From Schistocerca nitens (lineage: Eukaryota > Arthropoda > Insecta > Orthoptera > Acrididae): a DNA stretch of 64,000 nucleotides. Positions within the stretch are counted from its first letter, which is position 1, and each line of letters starts with the position of its first letter. The position numbers were made by a program, and so were the translations under genes. The notes beneath the pieces were generated by a model. The model did not search any database and was not told the DNA's origin. It saw only the letters and a list, made by a program, of their open reading frames with translations. The stretch covers positions 710,975,202 to 711,039,201 of the forward strand of contig NC_064617.1 in assembly GCF_023898315.1 (NCBI RefSeq), in the 5' to 3' direction. Shown here piece by piece: positions 10,965 to 22,059 of this stretch.

Positions 10965-13752
10965 GTTGTTGTGGTCTTTAGTCCTGAGACTGGTTTGATG
11001 CAGCTCTCCATGTTACCCTATCCTGTGCAAGCTGCTTCATCTCCCAGTACTTACTGCAACCTACATCCTTCTGAATCTGCTTAGTGTATTCATCTCTTGG
11101 TCTCCCTCTACAATTTTTACCCTCCACGCTGCCCTCCAATACTAAATTTGTGATCCCTTGATGCCTCAGAACATGTCCCACTAACCGGTCCCTTCTTTTT
11201 GTCAAGTTGTGCCACAAACTCCTCTTCTCCCCAATTTTATTCAATACTTAATCATTAGTTATGTGATCTACCCATCTAATCTTCAGCATTCTTCTGTAGC
11301 ACTACATTTCGAAAGCTTCTATTCTCTTCTTGTCCAAACTATTTATCGTCCATGTTCCACTTCCATACATGGCTATATTCCATACAAATACTTTCAGAAA
11401 CGACTTCCTGACACTTAAATCTATACTCGACGTGAACAAATTCCTCTTCTTCAGAAACGCTTTCCTTGCCATTGCCAGTCTACATTTTATATCCTCTCTA
11501 CTTCGACCATCATCAGTTATTTTGCTCCCCAAATAGCAAAACTCATTCACTACTTTAAGCTCAATATACTGATTGAATAACATCGGGGAGAGGCTACACC
11601 CATGTCTCACTCCCTTCCCAACCACTGCTTCCCTTTCATGCCCCTCGACTCTCATAACTGCCCTCTGGTTTCTGTACAAATTGTAAATAGCCTTTCACTC
11701 CCTGTATTTTAACCCCGCCACCTTCAGAATTTGAAACAGTGTATTCCAGTCAACATTGTCAAAAGCTTTCTCTAAGTCTACAAATGCTAGAAACGTAGGT
11801 TGGCCTTTCCTTAATCTATCTTCTACGCTAAGTCGAAGAGTCAGTATTGCCTCATGTGTTCCAGTATTTCTACGAAATCCAAACTGATCTTCCCCAAGGT
11901 CGGCTTCTACCAGTTTTTCCATTCGTCTGTAAAGAATTCGTGACTTATTAAAGTGATAGTTCGGTAATTTTCACATCTGTCAATACCTGCTTTCGTTGGG
12001 ATTGGAATTATTATATTCTTCTTGAAGTCTGAGGGTATTTCGCCTGTCTCATACATCTTCTCATACATCTTGCTCACCAGAATGGTAGAGTTTTGTCAGG
12101 ATTGGCTCTCCCTAGGCCGTCAGTAGTTCTAATGGAATGTTGTCTACTCCCGTGGCCTTGTTTCGACTTAGGTCTTTCAGTGCTCTGTCAAACTCTTCAC
12201 ACAGTATCGTATCTCCTATTTCATCTTCATCTACATTCTCTTCCATTTCTATAATATTGTCCTCAAGAACATCGCCCTTGTATAGACCCTCTATATACTC
12301 CTTCCATCTTTCTGCTTTCCCTTCTTCGCTTAGAACTGGGTTTCCATCTGAGCTCTTGATATTCATACAAGTGGTTCTCTTTTCTCAAAAGGTCTCTTTA
12401 ATTTTCCTGTAGGCAGTATCTAACTTACCCCTAGTGAGATAAGCCTCTACATCCTTACATTTGTCCTCTAGCCACCCCTGCTTAGACATTTTGGACTTCG
12501 TGTCAATATCATTTTTTAGATGTTTGTATTCATTTTTGCCTGCTTCATTTACTGCATTTTTATATTTTCTCCTTTCATCAATTACATTCAATATTTCTTC
12601 TGTTACCTAAGGGTTTCAACTAGCCCTCGTCTTTTTACCTATTTGATCCTCTGCTGCCTTCCCTATTTCATCCCTCAAAGCTACCCACTCTTCTTCTACT
12701 GTATTTCTTTCCCCCATTCCTGTCAATTGTTCCCTTATGCTCTCCCTGAAACTCTGTACAACATCTGGTTTAGTCAGTTTATCCAAGTCCCATCTCCTTA
12801 AATTCCCACCTTTTTGCAGTTTCTTCAGTTTTAATCTACAGTTCATAATCAATAGATTGTGGTCAGAGTCCACATCTGCCACTGGAAATGTCTTACAACT
12901 TAAAACCTGGTTCCTAAATCTCTCTCTTACCATTATATAATCTATCTGATACCTCGTAGTATCTCCAGGATTCGTCCATGTCTACAACCTTCTTTCATGA
13001 TTCTTGAACCAAGTGTTAGCTATGATTAAGTTATGCTCTGTGCAAAACACTACCAGGCGGCTCATAAATTTCATCATCATCTGCAGAGCTAGTTGGCATA
13101 TAAACTTGTACTACTGTAGTAGGCGTCGGCTTCATGTCTATCTTGGCCACAGTAATGCGTTCACTATGCTGTTTGTAGTAGCGTACCCGCCCTCCTTTTT
13201 TTAAATTCATTATTAAACCTACTCCTGCATTACACCTATCTGACTTTGTATTTATAATCCTGTATTCACCTGACCAAAAGTCTTGTTCCTCCTGCCACCG
13301 AACTTAACTAATTCCCAATATATTTAGCTTTAACCTATCCATTTCCCTTTTTAAATTTTCTAACCTACCTGTCCGATTAAGGGATCTGACATTCCATGCT
13401 CCGATCCGTAGAACGCCAGTTTTCTTTCTCCTGATAACGACGTCTTCTTGAGTAATTCCCGCCCGGAGATCCGAATGGAGGACTATTTTACCTCCGGAAT
13501 ATTTTACCTAAGAGGACGCCATCATCATTTAACCATACAGTAAAGCTGCATGCCCTCCGGAAAAATTACGGCTGTAGTTTCCCCCTGCTTTCAGCCATTT
13601 GCAGTACCAGCACAGCAAGGCTGTTATGGTTAGTGTTACAAGGCCAAATCAGTCAATCATCCAGACTGTTGCCCCTGCAACTACTGAAAAGGCTGCTGCC
13701 CCTCTTCAGGAACCACACATTTGTCTGGCCTCTCAACAGATACCCCTCTGGA
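10965..13752 (-). mobile_element. RTE-type LINE, long defective copy, minus strand
   Basis: The order on the minus strand is 5' untranslated region (13752-13540), endonuclease (13430-12620), linker (12590-12112), reverse transcriptase (11922-11600; DQFGFRRNTGTHEAIL, FVDLEKAFDNVDW, GVRHGCSLSPMLFN), C-terminal domain (11540-11030; YGSGTWTINSLDKKR, RRDRLVGHVLRHQ), and a (CAA)-rich tail at about 10965. Similar loci are often annotated as craniofacial development protein 2-like. A ~170-base deletion removes part of the endonuclease near 13060. Stop codons interrupt the ORF after GKKTRAS and before TWTNPG. The region with the FADD box is missing between about 11600 and 11560. It forms an inverted pair with the copy at 16600. 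Confidence 0.85.
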
Positions 13753-13944
13753 CTGCTTCAGTGAGAAATGTTTTATTATACATCAGTGTTTTAATGACAT
13801 GCAGATCCCTTTTATTAAGGGGAGATAAAATAAATTTTTTCTTCAAATTTTTGGATTTTTATCTCATTAAAAATTTGCAATTTTCCATATATATATATAT
13901 ATATATATGCTTGTGTCTGTATGTGTATATATATATATATATAT

Positions 13945-14213
13945 GCTTGTGTCTGTATGTGTGGATGGATATGTGTGTGTGTGCGAGTGTATACCTGTCC
14001 TTTTTTCCCTCTAAGGTAAGTCTTTCCGCTCCCGGGATTGGAATGACTCCTTACCCTCTCCCTTAAAACCCACATCCTTTCGTCTTTCCCTCTCCTTCCC
14101 TCTTTCCTGATGAGGCAACAGTTTGTTGCGAAAGCTTGAATTTTGTGTGTATATTTGTGTTTGTTTGTGTGTCTATCGACCTGCCAGCGCTTTTGTTTGG
14201 TAAGTCTCATCAT

Positions 14214-14283
<70 letters not shown>

Positions 14284-14540
14284 GAAAGCACTGGCAGGTC
14301 TATAGACACACAAACAAACACAATAATACACACAAAATTCTAGCTTTCACAACCAACGGTTGCTTCATCAGGAAAGAGGGAAGGAGAGGGAAAGACGAAA
14401 GGATGTGGGTTTTAAGGGAAAGGGTATGGAGTCATTCCAATCCCGGGAGCGGAAAGACTTACCTTGGGGGAAAAAGGACAGGTATACACTCGAACGCGCG
14501 CACACACATCCATCCGCACATACACAGACACAAGCAGACA
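13945..14540. repeat. Large inverted repeat of PLE terminal sequence around a (TA)n core
   Basis: A ~255-base unit on the + strand (13945-14200) is repeated in inverse orientation at 14282-14540. The (TA)33 tract at 14217-14282 is the centre. The unit carries tctttccgctcccgggattg and cctgatgaggcaacagtttg, and it recurs twice at 27592-28277. I infer that it is the pseudo-LTR of a locust PLE, because the right-hand arm runs straight into PLE coding sequence. Shorter AT tracts lie at 13889-13908 and 13929-13944. Confidence 0.75.
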
Positions 14541-14645
14541 TTTGTAAAGGCAAAGAGTTCGGGCAGAGATGTCAGTCGATGCGGAAGTACAGAGGCAAAG
14601 ATGTTGTTGAAAGACAGGTGAGGTATGAGCGGTGGCAAATTGAAA

Positions 14646-15643
14646 TTAGCGGAGATTGAGGCCTGGCAGATAACGAGAAGAGAGGATATACTGAAGGGCA
14701 AGTTCCCATCTCCGGAGTTCTGACAGGTTGGTGTTAGTGGGAAGTATCCAGATGACCCGGACGGTGTAACACTGTGCCAAGATGTGCTGGCCGTGCACCA
14801 AGGCATGTTTAGCCACAGGGTGATCCTCATTACCAACAAACACTGTCTGCTCGTGTCCATTCATGCGAATGGACAGTTTGTTGCTGGTCATTCCCACATA
14901 GAAAGCTTCACAGTGTAGGCAGGTCAGTTGGTAAATCACATGGGTGCTTTCACACGTGGCTCTGCCTTTGATCGTGTACACCTTCGGGGTTACAGGACTG
15001 GAGTAGGTGGTGGTGGGAGGGTGCATGGGACAGGTTTTACACCGAGGGCGGTTACAAGGGTAGGAGCCAGAGGGTAGGGAAGGTGGTTTGGGGATTTCAT
15101 AGGGATGAACTAAGAGGTTACGAAGGTTAGGTGGACAGCAGAAAGACACTCTTGGTGGAGTGGGGAGGATTTCATGAAGGATGGATCTCATTTCAGGGCA
15201 GGATTTGAGGAAGTCGTGTCCCTGCTGGAGAGCCACATTCAGAGTCTGATCCAGTCCCGGAAAGTATCCTGTCACAAGTGGGGCACTTTTGTGGTTCTTC
15301 TGTGGGAGGTTCTGGGTTTGAGGGTATGAGGAAGTGGCTCTGGTTATTTGCTTCTGTACCAGGTCGGGAGGGTAGTTGCGGGATGCGAAAGCTGTTTTCA
15401 GGTTGTTGGTGTAATGGTTCAGGGATTCCGGACTGGAGCAGATTCGTTTGCCACGAAGACCTAGGCTGTAGGGAAGGGACCGTTTGATGTGGAATGGGTG
15501 GCAGCTGACATAATGGAGGTACTGTTGCTTGTTGGTGGGTTTGATGTGGACGGACGTGTGAAGCTGGTCATTGGACAGGTGGAGGTCAACGTCAAGGAAA
15601 GTGGCATGGTATTTAGAGTAGGACCAGGTGAATCTGATGGAAC
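14646..15643 (-). pseudogene. PLE reverse transcriptase C-terminus plus GIY-YIG endonuclease
   Basis: One frame is open on the minus strand from about 15643 to the stop at 14646 (about 330 codons). The first third (FLDVDLHLSNDQLH, KPTNKQQYLHYVSCHPFH) is the end of a Penelope-type reverse transcriptase. Next come a cysteine-rich linker (GSYPCNRPRCKTCP) and then a GIY-YIG nuclease-like core: VIYQLTCLHCEAFYVGMTSN, IRMNGHEQ, VAKHALVHGQH, LSELRRWELALQYIL. PLEs of this type use the nuclease to nick target DNA. The catalytic palm of the polymerase is missing, since the upstream stop is followed by terminal-repeat sequence. This is a truncated element with an unusually well kept ORF. Confidence 0.8.
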
Positions 15644-15651
15644 CTTAACTC

Positions 15652-15720
15652 CTTTGGATGAAGCAACCATTTGTTGCGAAAGCTTGAATTTTGTGTGTAT
15701 GTTTGTGTTTGTTTGCATGG
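15652..15720 (+). repeat. PLE terminal-repeat fragment
   Basis: The sequence aagcaaccatttgttgcgaa at 15661 and the following gtgtgtatgtttgtgtttgt match the terminal unit at 14101-14190. It abuts the truncated 5' end of the PLE ORF in opposite orientation. Confidence 0.7.
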
Positions 15721-15991
15721 GAAGTATTTTATTTTTTAAATATAATCTACACCAGTTGAAAACGTTAAAATTTTTATGTGCATTACTTCAAGATCTAATA
15801 AAATTGGTAATTTTTTATATAGAAGGCTGTGGATTGATGTGTTATAAAGGTTAAATTACATGTTTGTATTGGTAGCACTGCCAAAAACAGTATCATATTT
15901 CATAGTATAAACAACCATTGTATGTCAAAGTGCTAATGTTTTTCCAAGGAAAAGTGATGAATAAATTTGTAAATCTCTCAAAAAGTAAAGT

Positions 15992-16600
15992 ATGATGCCA
16001 AAACGAAGTGTTTTTAAGAAACGTGGGTTTCATGGTAATAGATTTTCAAATAAAGGGAAACACTGTGTTCAACATATGGCATGTGAAATTACAGACAATG
16101 AAATACAAGCAAACTTGTCAGTATCTAGAAAAACACCCATTAGTACTTCAAAGATTAAAATAATACACTGTGATACACAGTTTCCTCAAAATGAAAGTGA
16201 TGTAAATGGTAGGTTAAGTTATATTCTGATAGATTTACACATCCTGACAAAAGTGTTAGGTGATTGTGTGTGTTGTAAAATATGTGGAGGGCCAGTTAGT
16301 TTACATGAAGACAGTGAGTTATCAAATGGACTACCCTAGAAACTTACCATTAATTGTGCCAGTTGTAAATATACTCACTCATTTTGGAATTCTGATACGT
16401 GTAAAGATAATTATTTTGAATTAAGTGTTTTTATGGATTGAGAGCTATTGGCAAAGGACACACTGCAGCAGAAAATTTACATTTTCTGTTACATTTTCCC
16501 TAAATCTCAGAAACCACTTTGTGTAGAGTATTCAAATTTTCAGGGAGTAATAACATACATATCCTGAGTATACTGAACTAAAAGAATATTATAATGTGAT
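15992..16600 (+). pseudogene. Mutator-like (MULE) transposase, N-terminal part
   Basis: The frame from 15992 begins MMPKRSVFKKRGFHGNRFSN and contains a CxxC pair in CVCCKICGGPVSLHED. It resembles the N-terminus and zinc-binding part of the Mutator-like transposases common in arthropods, followed by remnants (SFWNSDTCKDNYFELSVFM). A stop falls at about 16337. From 16471 the sequence switches to a block that recurs at 20028 downstream of the transposase C-terminus. This copy therefore looks internally deleted or rearranged. Confidence 0.55.
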
Positions 16601-16605
16601 GAATA
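16471..16605 (+). repeat. Direct repeat, left copy (pairs with 20028-20162)
   Basis: Starts gaaaatttacattttctgtt and shares long identical stretches with the right copy, such as cagggagtaataacatacat and atcctgagt. It is probably the 3' untranslated region of the Mutator-like element. The RTE copy begins right at its end. Confidence 0.85.
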
Positions 16606-18760
16606 TGGCCCTCCCCCCTCCCTCCCCATGAACCATGGACCTTGCCGTTGGTGGGGAGGCAGGCGTGCCTCAACGATACAGATAGCCATACCGTAGGTGC
16701 AACCACAACGGAGGGGTATCTGTTGAGAGGCCAGACAAACGTCTGGTTTCTGAAGAGGGACAGCAGCCTTTTCAGTAGTTGCAGGGACAACAGTCTGGAT
16801 GATTGACTGATCTGGCCTTATAACACTAACCAAAATGGCCTTGCTGTTCTGGTACTGCGAACGGCTGAAAGCAAGGGGAAACTACAGCCATAATTTTTCT
16901 GGAGGGCATGCAGCTTTACTGTATGATTAAATGATGATGGCGTCCTCTTGGGTAAAATATTCCGGAGGTAAAATAGTCCCCCATTCGGATCTCCGGGCGG
17001 GTACTACTCAGGAGGACGTTGTTATCAGGAGAAAGAAAACTGGCGTTCTACGGATCGGAGTGTGGAATGTCAGATCCCTTAATCGGGCAGGTAGGTTAGA
17101 AAATTTAAAAAGGGAAATGGATAGGTTAAAGTTAGATATAGTGGGAATTAGTGAAGTTCGGTGGCAGGAGGAACAAGACTTTTGGTCAGGCAAATACAGG
17201 GCTATAAATAGAAAATCAAATAGGGGTAATGCAGGAGTAGGTTTAATAATGAATACGAAAATAGGAATGCGGGTAAGCTACCACAAACAGCATAGTGAAT
17301 GCATTATTATGGCCAAGATAGACACAAAGCCGACGCCTACTACAGTAGTACAAGTTTATATGCCAACTAGCTCTGCAGACGACGAAGTAATTGAAGAAAT
17401 GTATGATGAGATAAAAGAAATTATTCAAGTAGTGAAGGGAGACGAAAATTTAATAGTCATGGGTGACTGGAATTCGAGAGTAGGAAAAGGGAGAGAAGGA
17501 AACATAGTAGGGGAATATGAATATGGATTGGGGCTAAGAACTGAAAGAGGAAGCCGTCTGGTAGAATTTTGCGCAGAGCATAACTCAATCATAGCTAACA
17601 TTTGGTTCAAGAATCATGAAAGAAGGTTGTAGACATGGACGAATCCTGGAGATACTACGAGGTATCAGATAGATTATATAATGGTAAGAGAGAGATTTAG
17701 GAACCAGGTTTTAAGTTGTAAGACATTTCCAGTGGCAGATGTGGACTCTGACCACAATCTATTGATTATGAACTGTAGATTAAAACTGAAGAAACTGCAA
17801 AAAGGTGGGAATTTAAGGAGATGGGACTTGGATAAACTGACTAAACCAGATGTTGTACAGAGTTTCAGGGAGAGCATAAGGGAACAATTGACAGGAATGG
17901 GGGAAAGAAATACAGTAGAAGAAGAGTGGGTAGCTTTGAGGGATGAAATAGGGAAGGCAGCAGAGGATCAAATAGGTAAAAAGACGAGGGCTAGTTGAAA
18001 CCCTTAGGTAACAGAAGAAATATTGAATGTAATTGATGAATAGAGAAAATATAAAAATGCAGTAAATGAAGCAGGCAAAAATGAATACAAACATCTAAAA
18101 AATGATATTGACACGAAGTCCAAAATGTCTAAGCAGGGGTGGCTAGAGGACAAATGTAAGGATGTAGAGGCTTATCTCACTAGGGGTAAGTTAGATACTG
18201 CCTACAGGAAAATTAAAGAGACCTTTGGAGAAAGGAGAACCATTTGCATGAATATCAAGAGCTTTGATGGAAACCCAGTTCTAAGAGTATAGATTTAAAT
18301 GTCAGGAAGTCGTTTCTGAAAGTATTTGTTTGGAGTGTAGCCATGTATGGAAGTGAAACGTGGACGATAAATAGTTTAAACAAGAAAAGAATAGAAGCTT
18401 TCGAAATGTGGTGCTACAGAAGAATGCTGAAGATTAGATGGGTAGATCACATAACTAATGAGGAGGTATCGAATAGAGTTGGGGAGAATAGGAGCTTGTG
18501 GCACAACTTGACTAGAAGAAGGGATCGGTTGGTAGGACATGTCCTGAGACATTGAGGGATCACCAATTTAGTATTGGAGGGCAGTTTGGAGGGTAAAAAT
18601 TGTAGAGGGAGACCAAGAGATGAATACACTAAGGAGATACAGAAGGATGTAGGCTGCAGTAGGTACTGGGAGATGAAGAAGCTTGCACAGGATAGAGTAG
18701 CATGGTGAGCTGCATCAAACCAGTCTCAGGATTGAAGACCACAACAACAACAACAACACA
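16600..18760 (+). mobile_element. RTE-type LINE with internal deletion of the reverse transcriptase
   Basis: The 5' untranslated region starts about 16600. The endonuclease runs 16931-17995, the linker 18000-18284, and then the sequence jumps at about 18285 straight to the C-terminal domain (YGSETWTINSLNKKR, RRDRLVGHVLRH). It ends with (CAA)n at about 18740-18758. Compared with the copy at 10965, the ~0.9 kb holding the polymerase palm is gone. It lies between two parts of a Mutator-like transposase gene. Confidence 0.85.
16931..17632 (+). pseudogene. RTE endonuclease ORF (APE-like)
   Basis: An open frame of 233 codons from ATG 16931 encodes an apurinic/apyrimidinic-type endonuclease: RIGVWNVRSLNRAGRL (about residues 41-56), the glutamate motif GISEVRWQEEQDFWSG, VQVYMPTSSADDE, and VMGDWNSRVGKGREG. 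The protein stops at a TAG after FKNHERRL. The same stop occurs in the minus-strand copy near 12990. Homology resumes beyond it (105 codons from 17681) until a TGA after GKKTRAS. In an intact RTE the same polypeptide would continue into reverse transcriptase. Confidence 0.8.
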
Positions 18761-18764
18761 TTGT

Positions 18765-19962
18765 AAAATCAACAGGTATGCAGGATTTATTGGAGCTGCT
18801 GTGGAATCTGTTGCATGCGAGTCAATGAAGGGTGCTGCAAACAAAGCTGTTGAAATAAGTGATGGTTTGAGTGACATACCAGTAGCTTTTGATGGCACTT
18901 GGCAGTAGTGCGGCTACAGTTCTAAGAATTCTGTTGCTACAGTGACCAGTGTGGATACTGGAAAGGTTATAGATTTCCAGATTTTAACCAAACATTTTTA
19001 TAAGTGTAAATCAGGGAATAAAGAAGGGCCTATCTGTGACAGAAATTGTGAAGGAACAAGTGGTGGTATGGAGACCTCTGCAGCTATTGAAAATTTTAAT
19101 TGATCCGTTAGCAAAAGGGGAGTGTGTTACACGAAGTTCTTAGGTGATAGAGACTCTAAAACATATAACAGTGTAGTAGCTGTTCAGCCTTAGGGTGAGA
19201 AGATAAGCACAAAACTGGAATGTGTTAGTCATGTCCAGAAGAGGATGGGCACCAGGTTGAGGAAGTTGAAACAAATTTTGAGAGACAAGAAACTTTCTGG
19301 TGGTAAAACCACTAGAGACAGGCTGACAGACAAAATGATTGATGAACTACAGCAGTATTATGGGATGGCCATTAGAAATAATACAAAGGATTTGTTGAAA
19401 ATGAAGCAGGCAGTATGGGCTACCTTCTTCCACAGACTGTCAACTGATGAAAAACCTGTACACCACCTTTGCTCTCCTGGACCTGATTCATGGTGCAATT
19501 ACTGCGATGCCCAGTACTCAGACAGTTCATACAGCCATAAATATTCCATCCCAGCAGCAGTCATGGATATCATAAAACTTATTTACAGTGACCTGGCAAA
19601 TCCTGAATTACTGAAGAAGTTTCTGCATGGTCGGACTCAAAATCCCAATGAGTCATTCAGTAATCTTAAATGGACTCACTTACCAAAAAATGTTTTTGTT
19701 GGAATGAAGACACTAAAGTGGGGGGGAGGGGGGGCAGTTATGCTGTTATTGCTTTTAATGACGGAAACATTGGTAGGGTGAAAGTGTTACAGCATATGGG
19801 AATTAATCCTGGAACAAACTGCATCAGAGAACTTGAATGGATGGACAAGATTTGCATTGATAAAGCAGAGTGTGCAGCACAGTTGGCCACTGTGGAGTCA
19901 AAAAAACCTTGGAAAAAGATAAAGATGATGATATACACTATGGTGCAGGGTGCTTCTGAGTG
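18765..19962 (+). pseudogene. Mutator-like (MULE) transposase, catalytic and C-terminal part
   Basis: Reading frames after the RTE tail give NRYAGFIGAAVESVACESMK and VAFDGTWQ (first catalytic aspartate region of the family, ~18885-18908). Then come VDTGKVIDFQILTKHF and the 178-codon frame 19245-19781: MGTRLRKLKQ, DKMIDELQQYYGMAIRNNT, VWATFFHRLSTDEKPVHHLC, LANPELLKKFLHGRTQNPNE. A frameshift at the G-run near 19722 leads to the tail 19670-19963. TAG after GTWQ and other stops show decay. I assign it to the Mutator-like superfamily from memory of similar arthropod proteins. Confidence 0.65.
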
Positions 19963-20027
19963 ACTAAAAATAAAATATTAAACATATATTGAGTTACGGT
20001 CTTCTGAAACTTTTAGAAGCCGTTCCT

Positions 20028-20162
20028 GAAAATTTACGTATTCTGTTGAATTTTCCCCTAAATCTCAGAAACCAGTTCAACTACAGTATTCAGATTTTCA
20101 GGGAGTAATAACATACATATCCTGAGTCCACTGAACTAAAAGAAGAACATAATGTTATGTGT
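20028..20162 (+). repeat. Direct repeat, right copy (pairs with 16471-16605)
   Basis: Begins gaaaatttacgtattctgtt, 65 bases after the end of the MULE transposase frame, consistent with a 3' untranslated region. It matches the left copy over about 130 bases with scattered substitutions. Confidence 0.85.
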
Positions 20163-21030
20163 AATTAAAATTATTTAGGAGAATGTACAAAAAAGTACAC
20201 AAAATTTTAACCATGTAATTAAAAAATTGTCTTTCCGAAAGCAGTGGCTGAAATGCAATTATTATAGTTCAGTACACTCAGAACGTACAGTTTAATGTTC
20301 TGTAAAAGTTTAATGCCAATGGCTACAGTGGTTCCTGAAATGCAGGGAAGCTGAGTCACTAAATTTAACATTGTCAGGATAGAGCATTCCAACTCCCCTT
20401 AAGGAAACTTGGAAAAATTGTAGTTAATGTAAGTGAATCTCGATAATGATTGTGATAGTCATAACTGAATGGTGATATTTTATCAGAACATCGATAATTT
20501 TTTTTAAAAGATCTTTTCTAAATGTATTAAAAACGTTTAGTCCATTGACACACTGTGAAGAATTGTAATCTCATCCTTGTTGATTGTGCAGTGGTTATCA
20601 CACTAACAAGAGAAAGCTAGTATTGATTGCATTTCAGATTATATAATGTGGATCATCCCATCTCTTGACAAGAGTACATCTGACAGTGATGATACTGGAT
20701 TATTTCATGGCAGTTCTTCACTAAGAACCATCACAGTTACATTAATCATTATACATGGCTGTTGTTTGAGGAAAAAATAGTGACATACCAGAATGTTTGC
20801 AGTATGGGGAAGGTGGCAGGAGGATAATGTGAGGGGTGAAAATTTCTTGGCTTAACAGTGAAACACTGTTTTATATTGGTTTGGTGAATATGTTCATAGT
20901 GTTTTCATTTTGTATGTTGATATTCCGGTTGCCATTGGTTTATTTATCAATTGTCATTTTTTATTTGTTGTTCACTGCTACTATTCGAGTTTGCATATTG
21001 TCATTCGGAGGTAGTCAGTGGAGCTGTGGA
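20163..21030. other. Intronic sequence with no recognised feature
   Basis: AT-rich sequence. An ORF at 20836-21036 is hydrophobic but has no family signature, and the mariner frame starts right after it. Confidence 0.45.
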
Positions 21031-21039
21031 TACTAGAAA

Positions 21040-22057
21040 ATGGAATGCCAAGTGAAGAAATTGTAACATCTCAAACATATTCTTTTGTTTGAGTTCAGTA
21101 GAGGGGTGATAGCAGCAGAGGCAACCAGAAACATTTGCGTCATGTGTGAGGATAATGCCATTGGGCACAGCACAACAAGAAAATGGTTTTCTCATTTTAA
21201 GGAGGAGCGTTTTAACATTAGTGATTCTCCATGTTCAGGAAGAGCTTCAGGGTTTGTTGATGATCATTTAAATGCTTTAATCCACAGTGATCCATGCCAT
21301 TGTACTCAAGAACTGGCAAATGTGATGAACTGTGATCATTCCACCATTGTGCGACATTTGCATGTAGTGGGGATGGTTCATAAATTGGATGTATGTGTAC
21401 TGCATGCTTTGAGCCAAAATTACAAATATCAGTGGGTTACCATAAGTGCATCTCTGATTGCTCCTTATCAGTTGGCTCATGAACAACACCGACTAATCTA
21501 TCCTGTATCATTATTGGTGACGAGAAATGTCATCTTTTTGCTACCATAAAGAAAAGAAAGGAATGGTTGACTCCAAACAAACAGCAACTCCCCACACAAA
21601 AACCTGTGCACATCCACAAAAGATAATCTTATGCCTCTGGTGGAACAGCAATGGCGTACTACAATATTTATTGTCAACAGCTGAGACGTCTTGCAGATAG
21701 AATTCAAGAACAATGACCAAGAAGACTGTGTGAAGTTATGCTACTCCGTATAACACCCACCCACATTCCGCTAGAATGACAAACAACTACACACAGGTGT
21801 TGTGTTGGGAAGTCATTCTGCACCCACCTTATTCACCTGGTCTTGTGCCGTCAAATTTTCACCTCTTCCACTCTGTTTAACAGTCTTCAAGGAACATCCT
21901 TTCTGGATGAAAATGTGCTTCGAACATTGCTCAGTGAGTTCTTTGCCTCAAAATTACATGACTTCTACAGTAAAGGAATCAAAAAGTTACCACAACGTTG
22001 GCAAACTGTTGTAAATAGTGAAGGAAAATTCATTATTGATGACCAAATTCTCCATTA
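21040..22057 (+). pseudogene. mariner transposase remnant (irritans-like), split by a Tc1-like element
   Basis: The first half reads in one frame (21085-21549): LFEFSRGVIAAEATRNICV, WFSHFKEERFNISDSPCSGR and IVRHLHVVGMVHKLDVCV, the double helix-turn-helix of a mariner transposase. The catalytic part follows in other frames (IIGDEKCHLF around 21515). The C-terminus appears at 21900-22035 (FFASKLHDFYSKGIKKLPQR, WQTVVNSEGKFIID). The sequence continues beyond the inserted Tc1-like element at 23484-23560 (LWKNATNFHTNP). Several stops and frameshifts make it inactive. Confidence 0.8.
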
Positions 22058-22059
22058 TA

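Noticed and set aside
13815..14621. Several long ORFs on both strands rich in IY repeats
   Set aside because: They are translations of TA and GT microsatellites and of the PLE terminal unit; there is no protein family resemblance.
16931..17632. A host craniofacial-development-like gene
   Set aside because: Loci of this type are often given that name, but the endonuclease is continuous with RTE linker and C-terminal domain, has an internal stop, and recurs in other copies here.
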